64,000 nucleotides of DNA from an uncultured Oscillospiraceae bacterium (GTDB taxonomy: Bacteria > Bacillota > Clostridia > Oscillospirales > Oscillospiraceae). The stretch spans positions 1 to 64,000 of the forward strand of contig CANQSJ010000005.1 in the NCBI GenBank assembly GCA_947626495.1, read 5' to 3'. The stretch's first letter is position 1, and the number at the start of each line of letters is the position of its first letter. Under the pieces are notes generated by a model, which worked only from the letters and a program-made list of their open reading frames with translations, did no database searches and was not told where the DNA came from. Positions 8,153-16,853 of the stretch are shown one piece after another. Both the position numbers and the translations under genes were made by a program.

Positions 8153-9190
8153 TCACTCGGCCCGGGCCATGGCCTCCTCGAAGTCCCGGGTGCCCTTGAA
8201 GACCTCCTGCTTGTAGGGGTTGATGTGCTGCTTCTTGGCCCGCTTGACGATGAGGGCCAGCGCCGCGCAGTTGATGAGGATGCTGAGCACCGCCACCACG
8301 CCCTGGGCCCGGGGATCCACCAGGGTGGGATGGGTGGCCGCCTCCATGAAGCCGTCGGCGTACAGGCTGGGGATCACGGAGAAACGGCTGTAGTCCTGGA
8401 ACATGGGGAAGACCTGGGCGAACATGCACCAGGTGGCCAGGGTGTTGGCCCGGTTCTGGATCCAGCCGCCCTTGTTCCAGAAGATGGCCGCCACGGTGGG
8501 GGCCAGCAGCAGCGCGAAGCCGCAGTACCAGGAGTGGGTGGGCAGGTTCAGATAGGTGTACACGAAGTTCCAGATGTCGTAGGCCAGGATGTACACCCAG
8601 GTCATATCCGGCCAGAGCATGTCGTCATGCTTCTTGGAGGAGTAGATGCCCCACCAGCCGGTCATGCACAGGATGTTGATGATGCCGGCCAGGCCGTTGG
8701 CCCAGTTCCACCAGCCGCCGTACAGCCACACGCCCTCGCTGGACAGCCACCAGCGGCTGCCGGTCTGGGCCAGGGCGACGGAGCCCTTGATGGCGCTCTC
8801 GAAGTCGCTGGCCACGGCGATGAGGATGTTGATGGCCACGATGACGAAGGGGTAGCACTTGAACCAGTCCTTCTTGCCCAGGGCGGTCTTGTACTTCAGC
8901 CACATGAAGCCGATGCAGCCCACGCTGGCCGCGTACAGCTTGGCATAGTGGAACCAGCTGTTCATGTACACGTATGTGGGGTTGTTCAGCGCCCACTCCT
9001 TGCCCATGGCAGCGCCCACGTAGATGGCGATGAAATACACCGTCAGGCAGCCCAGCACACCGAAGAAGAAGCCGTAGCCGCCCAGCTTGGTGCGCCGCTG
9101 AATCTCGTTGGTGACGATCAGACCCAGAAATACCAGCACCCAGCCGATGATCTGGTAGATCGAGTTGTCGCCGTACACTTGGAAAAGCAT
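8153..9190 (-). CDS. Polytopic membrane protein, DUF5692-like
   Basis: The 345-aa protein has about nine hydrophobic helices rich in Trp and Tyr, starting with IIGWVLVFLGLIV. It resembles the uncharacterised DUF5692 family. A strong AGGAGG lies seven bases before the start. It is the first gene of the operon with the Fe-S/flavin oxidoreductase, hypA and hypB, and is divergent from a LysR regulator. That context suggests a transporter or membrane redox partner, but no function is established. Confidence 0.7.
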   Translation of the reverse strand: MLFQVYGDNSIYQIIGWVLVFLGLIVTNEIQRRTKLGGYGFFFGVLGCLTVYFIAIYVGAAMGKEWALNNPTYVYMNSWFHYAKLYAASVGCIGFMWLKYKTALGKKDWFKCYPFVIVAINILIAVASDFESAIKGSVALAQTGSRWWLSSEGVWLYGGWWNWANGLAGIINILCMTGWWGIYSSKKHDDMLWPDMTWVYILAYDIWNFVYTYLNLPTHSWYCGFALLLAPTVAAIFWNKGGWIQNRANTLATWCMFAQVFPMFQDYSRFSVIPSLYADGFMEAATHPTLVDPRAQGVVAVLSILINCAALALIVKRAKKQHINPYKQEVFKGTRDFEEAMARAE

Positions 9191-9257
9191 GATCGTGTCC
9201 TCCTAAAAAATTGTTCTCTTCTCCGGCTGTCCGCCGATAGACAGCCATTATAATTAA

Positions 9258-9305
9258 AGTATACTAGAGGAGGACCTTGCAATACAATTCGATTTGCGGT
9301 ATGAT
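9258..9305. promoter_or_regulatory. Divergent promoters and probable LysR site
   Basis: On the plus strand TTGCAA (9277-9282), 17 bp, TATGAT (9300-9305) drives the LysR gene. On the minus strand TTGTAT (9282-9287), 18 bp, TATACT (9258-9263) drives the operon. An ATAC-N13-GTAT dyad (9282-9302) covers both -35 regions, a usual position for an autoregulating LysR operator. Confidence 0.6.
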
Positions 9306-9350
9306 TTATTCTAAAGGGGAATAAATTGTCGAAAAAAAAGGAGCGCGGCC

Positions 9351-10235
9351 ATGGAGACAGGCTACATCCGGGAATTTGTGATGCTGGCGGAATGCCTGAA
9401 TTTCAGCGAGGCGGCGGAGCGGCTGTTCATCAGCCAGTCGTCCCTGTCCAAGCACATCCGCACCCTGGAGCGGGAGCTGGGGGCGGAGCTGTTCATCCGC
9501 ACCACCCGCACCATCCGTCTGAGCGAGACGGGAACGCTGTATCTGCCCTACGCCCGGCAGATCACCGGCCTGTGCGACCAGGTCCAGGTGGCTATGGACG
9601 ATCTGCGCCGGCACAGCGCCGTGTCCCTGACCATCGCCGTGATGCAGAATCCCCAGTACTATGACCTGGCCAAGTACATGGTGGGCTTCCGCCAGGCCCA
9701 TCCGGAGCTGACCTTCAACATGGTGGAGGCGGACGAGCAGGGGCTGTACGACATGTTCCAGAAAAAGCAGGTGAACATATTCCCCGCCTTCGCCAATTTC
9801 CCCGGCGTGGAGGGGAACCAGTTCATGCTCATGGCGAAGAGCAGGGTGGTGGCCCTGTTCCGCCGGGACCACCCCTGCGCAGGGGAGGAGAGCGTGTCCC
9901 TGGCCCGGCTGGGCCGGGAGAGGCTGCTGCTGCCCACCCGGGGCGGGTCGCTGCTGGAGCGGATAAACGCGGCCTTCCGCCGGGAGGGGATCGAGCCTCA
10001 CGTGGTCTACGAGGGCAGCTCCATCGGCTGCGTGGACCTGGTGAAGGCGGGCATGGGCGTGTCCCTGCACGGGCAGGAGTTCGCCGCCCACCTCCGCACG
10101 GATCCGGAGGTGGTCAGCGTACCCATCGAGCCGGCCATCACCTTCCTGTACGGCCTGTGCCACCGGGACCCGGCCCAGCTGAGCCGGGCGGAGCAGATGT
10201 TCCTGTCCCACATGAAGAAATTCGAGCTCAGGTGA
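9351..10235 (+). CDS. LysR-family transcriptional regulator
   Basis: The protein has 294 aa. The N-terminal winged HTH (residues 1-60, FSEAAERLFISQSSLSKHIRTLE) is the classic LysR DNA-binding domain, followed by a periplasmic-binding-like effector domain. An AAAGGAG ribosome binding site precedes the start. It is divergent from, and likely controls, the membrane protein/oxidoreductase/hypAB operon. Its 3' end overlaps the convergent folD stop by 8 bp. The effector is unknown. Confidence 0.88.
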   Translation: METGYIREFVMLAECLNFSEAAERLFISQSSLSKHIRTLERELGAELFIRTTRTIRLSETGTLYLPYARQITGLCDQVQVAMDDLRRHSAVSLTIAVMQNPQYYDLAKYMVGFRQAHPELTFNMVEADEQGLYDMFQKKQVNIFPAFANFPGVEGNQFMLMAKSRVVALFRRDHPCAGEESVSLARLGRERLLLPTRGGSLLERINAAFRREGIEPHVVYEGSSIGCVDLVKAGMGVSLHGQEFAAHLRTDPEVVSVPIEPAITFLYGLCHRDPAQLSRAEQMFLSHMKKFELR

Positions 10236-11088
10236 GTCCGCTCTGGCGGCGGGCGGCCCGGACCACGTGCTCCACCAGCACCGCCGTGGTCACCGCCCCC
10301 AGCCCGCCGGGTACCGGGGTGATGGCCCCCGCCACGGCCTCCGCCTCCCCGAAGCGCACGTCGCCCCGGAGCTTGCCCGTGTCCGGATCGGCGTGGATGC
10401 CCACGTCCACCACCGCCGCGCCGGGACCGATGTGTTCGGCGCCGAAATAGCCCATTTTTCCAATGGCCGCCACCAGGATATCCGCGCCGCGGGTATGGGC
10501 GGCCAGATCTTTTGTCCCGCTGTGGCAGATGGTCACCGTGGCGCCCTCGGCCATGAGGAGCATGGCCGCCGGACGGCCCACCACCAGACTCCGCCCGGCC
10601 ACCACCGCATGGGCGCCCCGGAGGGGGATGTCGTAGTACTTCAGCGTCTCCACCACCGCCTGGGCGGTGCAGGGGGCGAAGCCCTCGCCGCTGCCAGTGA
10701 ACACCCCGGCCAGGGAGCCGTCGGTGATGCCGTCCACGTCCTTGGCGGGGGCGATGGCCCGGCGGGCGGCCTCCTCGTCCAGGGCCACGGGCAGGGGCCG
10801 CATCATCAGGATGCCGTGGACGGAGGGAAACTCCCCCAGTGCCTCCACCGCCGCCATCAGATGGGCCTGGGTGCACCAGGCGGGCAGCGTCACCTGCCGC
10901 ACCAGCACCCCCGCCGCCTCGCAGCGCTTCATAGCGCCGGTCTCATAGGAGATGTCCTCCGGCCGCTGGCCCACCCGCAGGATGGCCAGCTTAGGGGTCA
11001 CGCCCCGCTCTTTCAGCGCCGCGGCCTCCGCCGCGGCCGTTTCCGTCAGCGCCCGGGCCACCGGCGCGCCCTTCAGGACGATGGCCAT
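10228..11088 (-). CDS. folD: Methylenetetrahydrofolate dehydrogenase/methenyl-THF cyclohydrolase
   Basis: The 286-aa bifunctional enzyme interconverts 5,10-methylene-THF and 10-formyl-THF. Family signatures include the catalytic-region segment YETGAMKRCEAAG (usual Lys present), the conserved PAKDVDGIT, the NADP-binding VVAGRSLVVGRPAAM and ITPVPGGLG. It starts one base inside the stop codon of fchA, so the two are coupled. With fchA and folC it forms a one-carbon operon. Confidence 0.93.
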   Translation of the reverse strand: MAIVLKGAPVARALTETAAAEAAALKERGVTPKLAILRVGQRPEDISYETGAMKRCEAAGVLVRQVTLPAWCTQAHLMAAVEALGEFPSVHGILMMRPLPVALDEEAARRAIAPAKDVDGITDGSLAGVFTGSGEGFAPCTAQAVVETLKYYDIPLRGAHAVVAGRSLVVGRPAAMLLMAEGATVTICHSGTKDLAAHTRGADILVAAIGKMGYFGAEHIGPGAAVVDVGIHADPDTGKLRGDVRFGEAEAVAGAITPVPGGLGAVTTAVLVEHVVRAARRQSGLT

Positions 11089-11705
11089 CAGCTGTACCTC
11101 CCGCAGACCTGCTCGTAGACCGTTTCGGCCCGCCGGCCGTATTCCGCCGTCAGCCGGTCCACCTCGTCGTTGATCGCCCCGGCGCAGGCCCGGTCCGCCA
11201 TGGACTTGGTGTTCACCTTCACATTCACCGCCGCGCCGAACAGCGCCCCCCGGCACAATGCCGCGCCGGCGGCGGCGTCGGATACGGCCAGGACGCTGCC
11301 CATTTGGGCGAAGCCCTCCATGAGACCGATGGCCTCGCAGCAAAGGCGCACCATCCGCAGGGGCGGCTCCGCCGCCAGACGCAGACACCGCTCCAGCTCC
11401 GCGGCCCGGCCGGGATCGTCCTTGGGGATGCCGTAGGCCCGGCTCAGGGGCAGAAACGCCGCCGCGTCCTCCTCCGCCAGGGCCAGCAACTCCTCCGAGA
11501 GGGTCTTGGCGCGGGCGGTGAGCGCCCTCATCTGCTCCTCCACGGCGGCATATTTGGGCTTGCCCAGCGTCAGCTCTCCCACCATGGACCCCAGAGCCGC
11601 CCCCAAAGCACCCGCCAGGGCCGAGGCGCCGCCTCCGCCGGGGACGGCCTTTTTGGAGGCCAAAGCGTCGGTGAACGCCGCCAGAGTCATTTCGCGCATT
11701 TCCAT
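11088..11705 (-). CDS. fchA: Cyclodeaminase/cyclohydrolase family protein (FchA)
   Basis: The 205-aa all-helical protein has the family mark PGGGGASALAGALGAAL near its N-terminus. Members act as formimido-THF cyclodeaminase or methenyl-THF cyclohydrolase. The start at 11705 has GGAGG seven bases upstream and lies 19 bp inside folC. FolD already carries a cyclohydrolase domain, so this enzyme may serve histidine or purine degradation or add capacity; sequence alone does not decide. Confidence 0.85.
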   Translation of the reverse strand: MEMREMTLAAFTDALASKKAVPGGGGASALAGALGAALGSMVGELTLGKPKYAAVEEQMRALTARAKTLSEELLALAEEDAAAFLPLSRAYGIPKDDPGRAAELERCLRLAAEPPLRMVRLCCEAIGLMEGFAQMGSVLAVSDAAAGAALCRGALFGAAVNVKVNTKSMADRACAGAINDEVDRLTAEYGRRAETVYEQVCGRYS

Positions 11706-12940
11706 CCTTCCACCTCCATGAATCGCTGCCGGAAATAGCCGATGTAGTAAAGGGAGCCGAAGGCGCATACCGGCCCGCCCCGCTCCCGGCACAGGGCCAG
11801 CGCCTCGTCGATGCCGCTTACCGCCCGGGCGGGGACCGTCCTCACCGCCGCCGCCAGCTCCTCCGCCGGCAGCGCCCGGGGGCCCTCCGGCGTCAGACAG
11901 AGAAAGGCCGCCGCCAGCGGCTCCAAAAGATCCAGCATCTCCCGCCAGGGCTTGTCCGCCATCACCCCCATGACCATGGTGAAGCGGACGCCGGGGAAGA
12001 AGGTCCGCAGAGCCGCCGCCAGGGCCGCCGCCCCGTGGCCGTTGTGGGCCCCGTCCAGCACCATGGGCGGGTCCCGGCGCACCAGTTCCAGCCGGCAGGG
12101 CCATCGGACCGCCGCCAGCCCGGCGCGGATGTCTCTCTCTGAAAGACCCAGAGCTCGGCCCGCCTCGATGGCGGCGCAGGCGTTGCCCAGCTGATGTTCG
12201 CCCAGCAGGGAGAGGGAGACGTCATGCATGTCCCCGTAGGAGAACCGCTGTCCCTCCGGCGAGCGGGAGAGAGATGTGATTTTTGTTATGTCAACTTCTG
12301 TCAAGGGGGAACCAACTGACCGGCACCGCCGGCGGATCACCGCCGCAGCTTCCTCCGTCTGGGGAGCGCACACCGTGGGGCGCCCGGCCCTGACGATGCC
12401 CGCCTTCTCCCCGGCGATGGCGGCGACGGTGTCGCCCAGCACCGCCGTGTGGTCCAGCCCGACGGGCATAATCACGGAGACGGCAGGGGTTTCGATGACG
12501 TTGGTGGCGTCCAGGCGGCCGCCCAGGCCCACCTCCAGCACCACATAGTCGCACTGCCGCTCGGCGAAGTATACAAAGGCCGCCGCGGTCATTTTTTCAA
12601 AGAAGGAGGGCTCCTCCAGCCCGGAGCAGGCGGCCTTTACCCGGGCGGTGACGGCGGCGAAGGCGTCAAGAGTTATGTCAACTCCATCCACCTTTATCCG
12701 CTCCCAGGGACCGATGAGGTCGGGGGAGGTATAGAGCCCGGTCCGATACCCCGCGGCCCGGAGCATGGCGTCCACCATGGCGGCGCAGGAGCCCTTGCCG
12801 TTGGTGCCGGCGATGTGCACGCACCGCAGACGCCGCTGGGGGTCTCCCAGCCGGGCCATGAGCGCGCCCATCACTTCCAGACCCGGGGCGTGGGTGAACT
12901 TGGGCGTGTCGGAATAAAATTGGAGAAAATCCTTGTCCAT
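11687..12940 (-). CDS. folC: Dihydrofolate synthase/folylpolyglutamate synthase
   Basis: The 417-aa Mur-ligase-type enzyme adds glutamate to dihydropteroate or folate using ATP. The P-loop is GTNGKGS near residue 44, followed by the family segment LEVGLGGRLDATN and the C-terminal domain motif LDGAHN. It is first in the folC-fchA-folD operon. The ribosome binding site is weak (GAGG close to ATG). A TATACT -10 lies just upstream, without a clear -35. Confidence 0.92.
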   Translation of the reverse strand: MDKDFLQFYSDTPKFTHAPGLEVMGALMARLGDPQRRLRCVHIAGTNGKGSCAAMVDAMLRAAGYRTGLYTSPDLIGPWERIKVDGVDITLDAFAAVTARVKAACSGLEEPSFFEKMTAAAFVYFAERQCDYVVLEVGLGGRLDATNVIETPAVSVIMPVGLDHTAVLGDTVAAIAGEKAGIVRAGRPTVCAPQTEEAAAVIRRRCRSVGSPLTEVDITKITSLSRSPEGQRFSYGDMHDVSLSLLGEHQLGNACAAIEAGRALGLSERDIRAGLAAVRWPCRLELVRRDPPMVLDGAHNGHGAAALAAALRTFFPGVRFTMVMGVMADKPWREMLDLLEPLAAAFLCLTPEGPRALPAEELAAAVRTVPARAVSGIDEALALCRERGGPVCAFGSLYYIGYFRQRFMEVEGWKCAK

Positions 12941-12990
12941 GACCTCAGTATAGCACACCGGCGGCCGTTGGGGAAGGGGCAACTGCCCGA

Positions 12991-13019
12991 TTGACTTTCC
13001 GGCCCGTTTGGGATAGAGT
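12991..13019 (+). promoter_or_regulatory. Promoter of the GreA-type gene
   Basis: TTGACT (12991-12996), 17 bp, TAGAGT (13014-13019). It would give a very short leader ending in the GGAGG site at 13028. Confidence 0.5.
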
Positions 13020-13039
13020 ATAGGACCGGAGGCGATACA

Positions 13040-13543
13040 ATGCACGACGAACTGACGGCGGTGGATATCCGCAAGATGCAGGAGGAGATCGACTACCGGG
13101 AGACGGTGCTGCGTCCCAAGCTCATCGAGGACGTGCAGACCGCCCGGGGCTTCGGGGACCTGTCGGAGAATTTCGAGTACAAGGCGGCCAAACAGGCCAA
13201 GAACAAAAACGAGAGCCGCATCCGCTATCTGAAGCGGATGATTGCCTCGGCGGTGGTGATCGAGGCCAAGTCCGCCGGAGACGAGGCGGGTCTGTTCGAC
13301 CGGGTCACCCTGTTCATGGAGGACGAGAACGACGAGGAGACCATCACCCTGGTGACCACCCTGCGGCAAAATCCCGCCAAGGGGCTCATCAGCAAGGAGT
13401 CCCCCGTGGGCCAGGCGGTGCTGGGCCACAAGGTGGGGGAGCGGGTGTTCGTGAAGGTGGGGGATTCCGGCGGCTACTGGGCGAAGATCCTGGCCATCGA
13501 AAAGGGCGCCGACGACGACACCATGGAGATCAGCCCCTTCTAA
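13040..13543 (+). CDS. GreA/GreB-family transcription elongation factor
   Basis: The 167-aa protein has an N-terminal coiled coil (about 1-75) containing the family segment RGFGDLSENFEYKAAK. A C-terminal FKBP-like domain follows with SPVGQAVLGHKVGERV. It is expected to enter the RNA polymerase secondary channel and stimulate transcript cleavage in backtracked complexes. It is monocistronic, divergent from folC, with a GGAGG eight bases before ATG. It is slightly divergent from canonical GreA and may be a paralogue. Confidence 0.88.
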   Translation: MHDELTAVDIRKMQEEIDYRETVLRPKLIEDVQTARGFGDLSENFEYKAAKQAKNKNESRIRYLKRMIASAVVIEAKSAGDEAGLFDRVTLFMEDENDEETITLVTTLRQNPAKGLISKESPVGQAVLGHKVGERVFVKVGDSGGYWAKILAIEKGADDDTMEISPF

Positions 13544-13558
13544 TGGGAAAAAGAAAAA

Positions 13559-13600
13559 GACCGCTCCGTGCGCTGTACGCACGGAGCGGTCCGCTGTTTT
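13559..13600. terminator. Strong terminator
   Basis: A 14-bp perfect stem (GACCGCTCCGTGCG, loop CTGTA) is followed after four bases by five T on the plus strand. The minus side has an interrupted T-run (from AAAAAGAAAAA at 13549-13558), so it also serves the convergent lipoprotein operon. Confidence 0.9.
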
Positions 13601-13602
13601 TA

Positions 13603-14547
13603 TCACGGCCGCGTCAGGGCGGTGGTGTGCTGCACGCAGATGCCGTCGTCCCGGGCGGAGAAGGTGGTGACGGAGTCGTTCTCCCCTGTCAGATCCACCA
13701 GCTCGCGGCTCACGTCATCCCCGCCGTCGGCGGCACGCCGGTGGGTCTGGACCAGCACGCTCTCGCAGGCCGGGTCCAGGGTGAGGGACGCCGGCATGGC
13801 GTCGGGGTCGTATCCGTCCCGGCGCAGCTCCCGGCTGTCGCCGTCCAGCTGGATCAGCTCGATCCGCTCCGGGGCCGGCATGACCCCTGCGTGGAAGGTG
13901 ACGGTGGAGCCGCTGGCGCTGGTGGTCTGGCCGCCCGCGGTCTGGGACTGCTCCTCGGAGAGGGTGGTGGAGAATATACTGTCCTGCGCCTCCAGTTGGC
14001 TGTCCAGGCTTATGCCGTTGCCGCTGGTCAGGTACACGTCCCCCTCCGGGGTCTGATAGACCGGGTTGCAGTAGAACTCGATCTCCTCCCCGAGGACGCT
14101 GTACAGGGTGAAGTCCAGCTCTATCCGGTCGCCGTCGTCGGTGGATGTGACGTGCACACCAGAGGACACCACCCCCGGGTCCGTGTGGTTGCCGATGTAG
14201 GTGCCCGACAGGTCCTCGGTATAGGGGCAGTACATGCCCATGCCCTCCACGGGGAACACCCAGTCCTCAGGCCGGCCGTCGTCCCCGGGCACCGGCTGGG
14301 CCCAGAGCCGGCCGGCGTACTCCCGGCTGTCCTCCGCCGACACGACAGCGTCGGAGCCGATCGAGTCCAGATTGTCGGCCAGGTAAGCCTTGATGTCGAA
14401 CAGGTCGACGTATTCCCGGGTGACGTAGGCCCCGATGAGCCGGTCCGGCTCCGGGGCGGCGTCCGCCTCCGGCTGGGCCAGCTGACAGCTGGCGCCGGTG
14501 AGGAGAAGCCCGGCGCAGAGCGCCAGGGAGAGCAGTTTCTTAATCAT
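13603..14547 (-). CDS. Secreted lipoprotein of unknown function
   Basis: The 314-aa protein starts at 14547, nine bases after GGAGG. The signal peptide (MIKKLLSLALCAGLLL) ends in a lipobox TGASC, so the mature protein should be lipid-anchored on the outer face of the membrane. The rest is polar and beta-rich, with no family I recognise. It overlaps the stop of the HTH gene by 8 bp and is the last gene of a three-gene operon. Confidence 0.75.
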   Translation of the reverse strand: MIKKLLSLALCAGLLLTGASCQLAQPEADAAPEPDRLIGAYVTREYVDLFDIKAYLADNLDSIGSDAVVSAEDSREYAGRLWAQPVPGDDGRPEDWVFPVEGMGMYCPYTEDLSGTYIGNHTDPGVVSSGVHVTSTDDGDRIELDFTLYSVLGEEIEFYCNPVYQTPEGDVYLTSGNGISLDSQLEAQDSIFSTTLSEEQSQTAGGQTTSASGSTVTFHAGVMPAPERIELIQLDGDSRELRRDGYDPDAMPASLTLDPACESVLVQTHRRAADGGDDVSRELVDLTGENDSVTTFSARDDGICVQHTTALTRP

Positions 14548-14767
14548 CGTTTTCATCCTCCAGAATGCCGTCAAATTTCAGGATGTCCCCCACGTCGCAC
14601 CCCAGATAGTAGCAAATCCGGTTCACGGTGCCGAAGCGGATGCCCTTGGCCTTGCCGCTGCGGAGGATGGACAGGTTTGCCTCTGTGATGCCCACCTGGG
14701 CGCACAGCTCCCGGGCCGTCATGCCCCGGGACCGGAGGACGTCGTCCAGATATACCCGTATCGCCAT
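14540..14767 (-). CDS. Small Cro/C1-type HTH regulator (YozG-like)
   Basis: The 75-aa protein is one XRE-type HTH: RSRGMTARELCAQVGITEANLSILRSGK with the following helix, ending in an acidic tail EDENDD. Such single-domain regulators usually follow a DUF2975-type membrane protein, as here. It probably regulates its own operon. Confidence 0.85.
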   Translation of the reverse strand: MAIRVYLDDVLRSRGMTARELCAQVGITEANLSILRSGKAKGIRFGTVNRICYYLGCDVGDILKFDGILEDENDD

Positions 14768-14778
14768 GGCGCGCCCCT

Positions 14779-15747
14779 TCAGATGAACAGGTCGTTGTCG
14801 TCCTTCAGCTGCTTGCCCTCCCGCAGATAGCGGGCCGCCATCAGCGCCGCCAGCAGCAGCGCCAGAGGCGTCAGGGGCACGGTGAGCTGAGCCGACAGGG
14901 CGTACAGCCGCCGGGCCATGAGCAGCTGTCCCAGCTGCAGGACCACGCCCAGGATGGCGGTGGCCCCCAGAGTCACGGCGCACCGGCTGGCCAGACGGTT
15001 CGCCGCCGCCACCGCCGCCTCGCCGTAGCGGTCCTGATCCCAGGCGTCCAGCAGGGTCACGCCCGCCGACACGGCCCACAGATCCAGCAGATAGGCCGCC
15101 GCGCTGGCCGCGTACCGCAGCGCCAGGAAGGCGTAGGTGGGCCCCAGCGCCCCCTCGTTGCCGGTGTTGCCCGCCCGCAGGGAGGCGATTTCGGCCAGCA
15201 GCCCTCCGGGACTGACGCCGAAGGCGCCCAGTACCGCCGCCGCCCCCAGGGCCGCCAGCGTCCACCGGCCGTATTTTGCCAGCCGGGCCGCGTCCGCCCC
15301 CAGACAGGCCCGCAGGGCCCGCAGCGCCAGATAGGCCGCCGTCACCGACCAGAATACGCCTCCCAGGAAGGCCACGCCCATGCCGCCGCCGGCGGCGGGG
15401 CCCAGCCAGCGGGGCAGCAGCCCGGGGTTCACCGCCCCGTACAAGCCGGCGAACAGCAGAGCGCACATCGCCGCCAGCAGCGTGTCCTCCGCCCGGGCCC
15501 GGCGCTTTATGAGCCGGATCAGCAGCCATGCCGCCGGCAGCAGACCGATCAGGACATAGACGGCTATCGCCGCGGCGTTGCCGGCCGCCCCGGACAGGCT
15601 CATCCGCCGCATCAGCCCGCCCAGCGGCAGGAAGGGGAAGCTCAGCATCCCGCTCAGCAGCCCGGCGCTGTCCCGGACGAGGACCGCCGCGGCCAGCCCG
15701 GCCGCCGCCGCTGCGCCCCACAGCAGATACAGCTTCTTTCGATCCAT
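14779..15747 (-). CDS. DUF2975-like integral membrane protein
   Basis: The 322-aa, Ala/Leu-rich protein has about eight predicted membrane helices. The C-terminus EGKQLKDDNDLFI matches the typical ending of DUF2975 proteins, which pair with small HTH regulators. Function is unknown; a membrane sensor that controls the HTH partner is plausible. It is first in the operon. Confidence 0.7.
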   Translation of the reverse strand: MDRKKLYLLWGAAAAAGLAAAVLVRDSAGLLSGMLSFPFLPLGGLMRRMSLSGAAGNAAAIAVYVLIGLLPAAWLLIRLIKRRARAEDTLLAAMCALLFAGLYGAVNPGLLPRWLGPAAGGGMGVAFLGGVFWSVTAAYLALRALRACLGADAARLAKYGRWTLAALGAAAVLGAFGVSPGGLLAEIASLRAGNTGNEGALGPTYAFLALRYAASAAAYLLDLWAVSAGVTLLDAWDQDRYGEAAVAAANRLASRCAVTLGATAILGVVLQLGQLLMARRLYALSAQLTVPLTPLALLLAALMAARYLREGKQLKDDNDLFI

Positions 15748-15789
15748 CTGCGTTACCTCGAATTATTGTTTTATTTAAGTTCTGAGACC

Positions 15790-15818
15790 AGTATAGCGAG
15801 AAAATTATTGTTTGTCAA
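15790..15818 (-). promoter_or_regulatory. Near-consensus promoter of the DUF2975/HTH/lipoprotein operon
   Basis: Minus strand: TTGACA (15813-15818), 17 bp, TATACT (15790-15795). AATTATTG-type repeats surround the -35 (15803-15827) and may be the HTH operator. Confidence 0.8.
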
Positions 15819-15863
15819 TAATTTTTTGAACAACTTGCCGCCAGCTGCCCTGCCGGATACAGG

Positions 15864-15897
15864 AAAAGCCGCACCCCTTCCCGAGGGAGGGGTGCGG
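15864..15897 (-). terminator. Terminator of the radical SAM gene
   Basis: A CCGCACCCCT/AGGGGTGCGG stem, followed on the minus strand by a T-run (AAAA at 15864-15867 on the plus strand). Confidence 0.8.
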
Positions 15898-15916
15898 ACG
15901 TTTTATGTTTCGGCGG

Positions 15917-16801
15917 TCAGAGTCCCCGGTACATGTCGTCCCGGAGGAGGGATTCGTCGCCGCTGGCCAGCACCTGGTCGATCTGGGCGATGATCTCGTC
16001 CCGGTCCCGGGTGAGGGTGCCCTTGATGGGCAGGTAGTTGGAGGCGTGGTTGGAGGTGTAGTGAAGGTTTTCCAGCCGGATCTGCCGGACCAGCTCCCGC
16101 ACCTCCAGAAGGCTCTCAAAGGGGGTCTGCAGCGTCAGCTCTCCCCGCTGCACCTCGCCGTACAGGGGCGTGCCCTCCACGGGCATGAGGGTCATGGAGG
16201 ACAGATGCCGGGGGACCATCTCATTGACCATCTGCGCGGTGAGGGCGGCGTTTCGCTCCAGGGCCTCCCGGCCGCCGCCCTCCAGACCGGTGATCACAAT
16301 GGCCCACAGGTCGAAGCCCGCCTCCACCAGAGCCCGGCCGGCCCGGAGCATCCCCTCGGCGCCCACGCCCTTTTTCACGTGGCGCAGCAACGCGTCGTCC
16401 CCGGTCTCCACCCCCAGGTAGGCCCGCTGCAGCCCCGCCTGGCGGATGATCCGCAGCTCCTCCGGCGTCTTGCGCAGGGTGGAGAGCGGTCCGGCGTAGG
16501 TGGTCACCCGCCGCAGCCGGGGGAAGGCGGCGTAAAGGGCCTTCAGCACCGCCAGCAGATAGTCCACCGGCAGGTCGATGGCGTCGCCGTCGCACAAAAA
16601 CACCGTCTCCGTGTTTTTGTACCAGGTGCGCTCCGCCATGGCGATGTCCTCCAGCACGTCGGCCAGAGGGCGGGTGTGGTAGCGCTTGGATTTGTACATG
16701 GAGCAGAAGGTGCAGGTGTTGTTGGAGCAGCCCACGGTGCACTGCAAAAGATAGCTCTTCCACTCCCCGGGCGGACGGTAGATGTCTCCTTCGTAACGCA
16801 T
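15917..16801 (-). CDS. Radical SAM protein
   Basis: The 294-aa protein carries the [4Fe-4S] motif in CTVGCSNNTCTFC near residue 21, with the variant spacing seen in B12-independent radical SAM proteins of the Elp3/HemN-like group. GVETGDDALL and ITGLEGGGRE fit the SAM-binding strands of the TIM barrel. The start has AAAGGA seven bases upstream. The substrate is not predictable. It is monocistronic and divergent from the next small gene. Confidence 0.85.
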   Translation of the reverse strand: MRYEGDIYRPPGEWKSYLLQCTVGCSNNTCTFCSMYKSKRYHTRPLADVLEDIAMAERTWYKNTETVFLCDGDAIDLPVDYLLAVLKALYAAFPRLRRVTTYAGPLSTLRKTPEELRIIRQAGLQRAYLGVETGDDALLRHVKKGVGAEGMLRAGRALVEAGFDLWAIVITGLEGGGREALERNAALTAQMVNEMVPRHLSSMTLMPVEGTPLYGEVQRGELTLQTPFESLLEVRELVRQIRLENLHYTSNHASNYLPIKGTLTRDRDEIIAQIDQVLASGDESLLRDDMYRGL

Positions 16802-16853
16802 GGTATGATCCTTTCCTGTTTGGGGCAATCTAAGCGGAGAAAGAGGTGGTAGT

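Noticed and set aside
11088-12104. An upstream extension of the cyclodeaminase frame into folC
   Set aside because: The extension is antisense-like low-complexity sequence within the folC coding frame; the GGAGG and family N-terminus fix the start at 11705.
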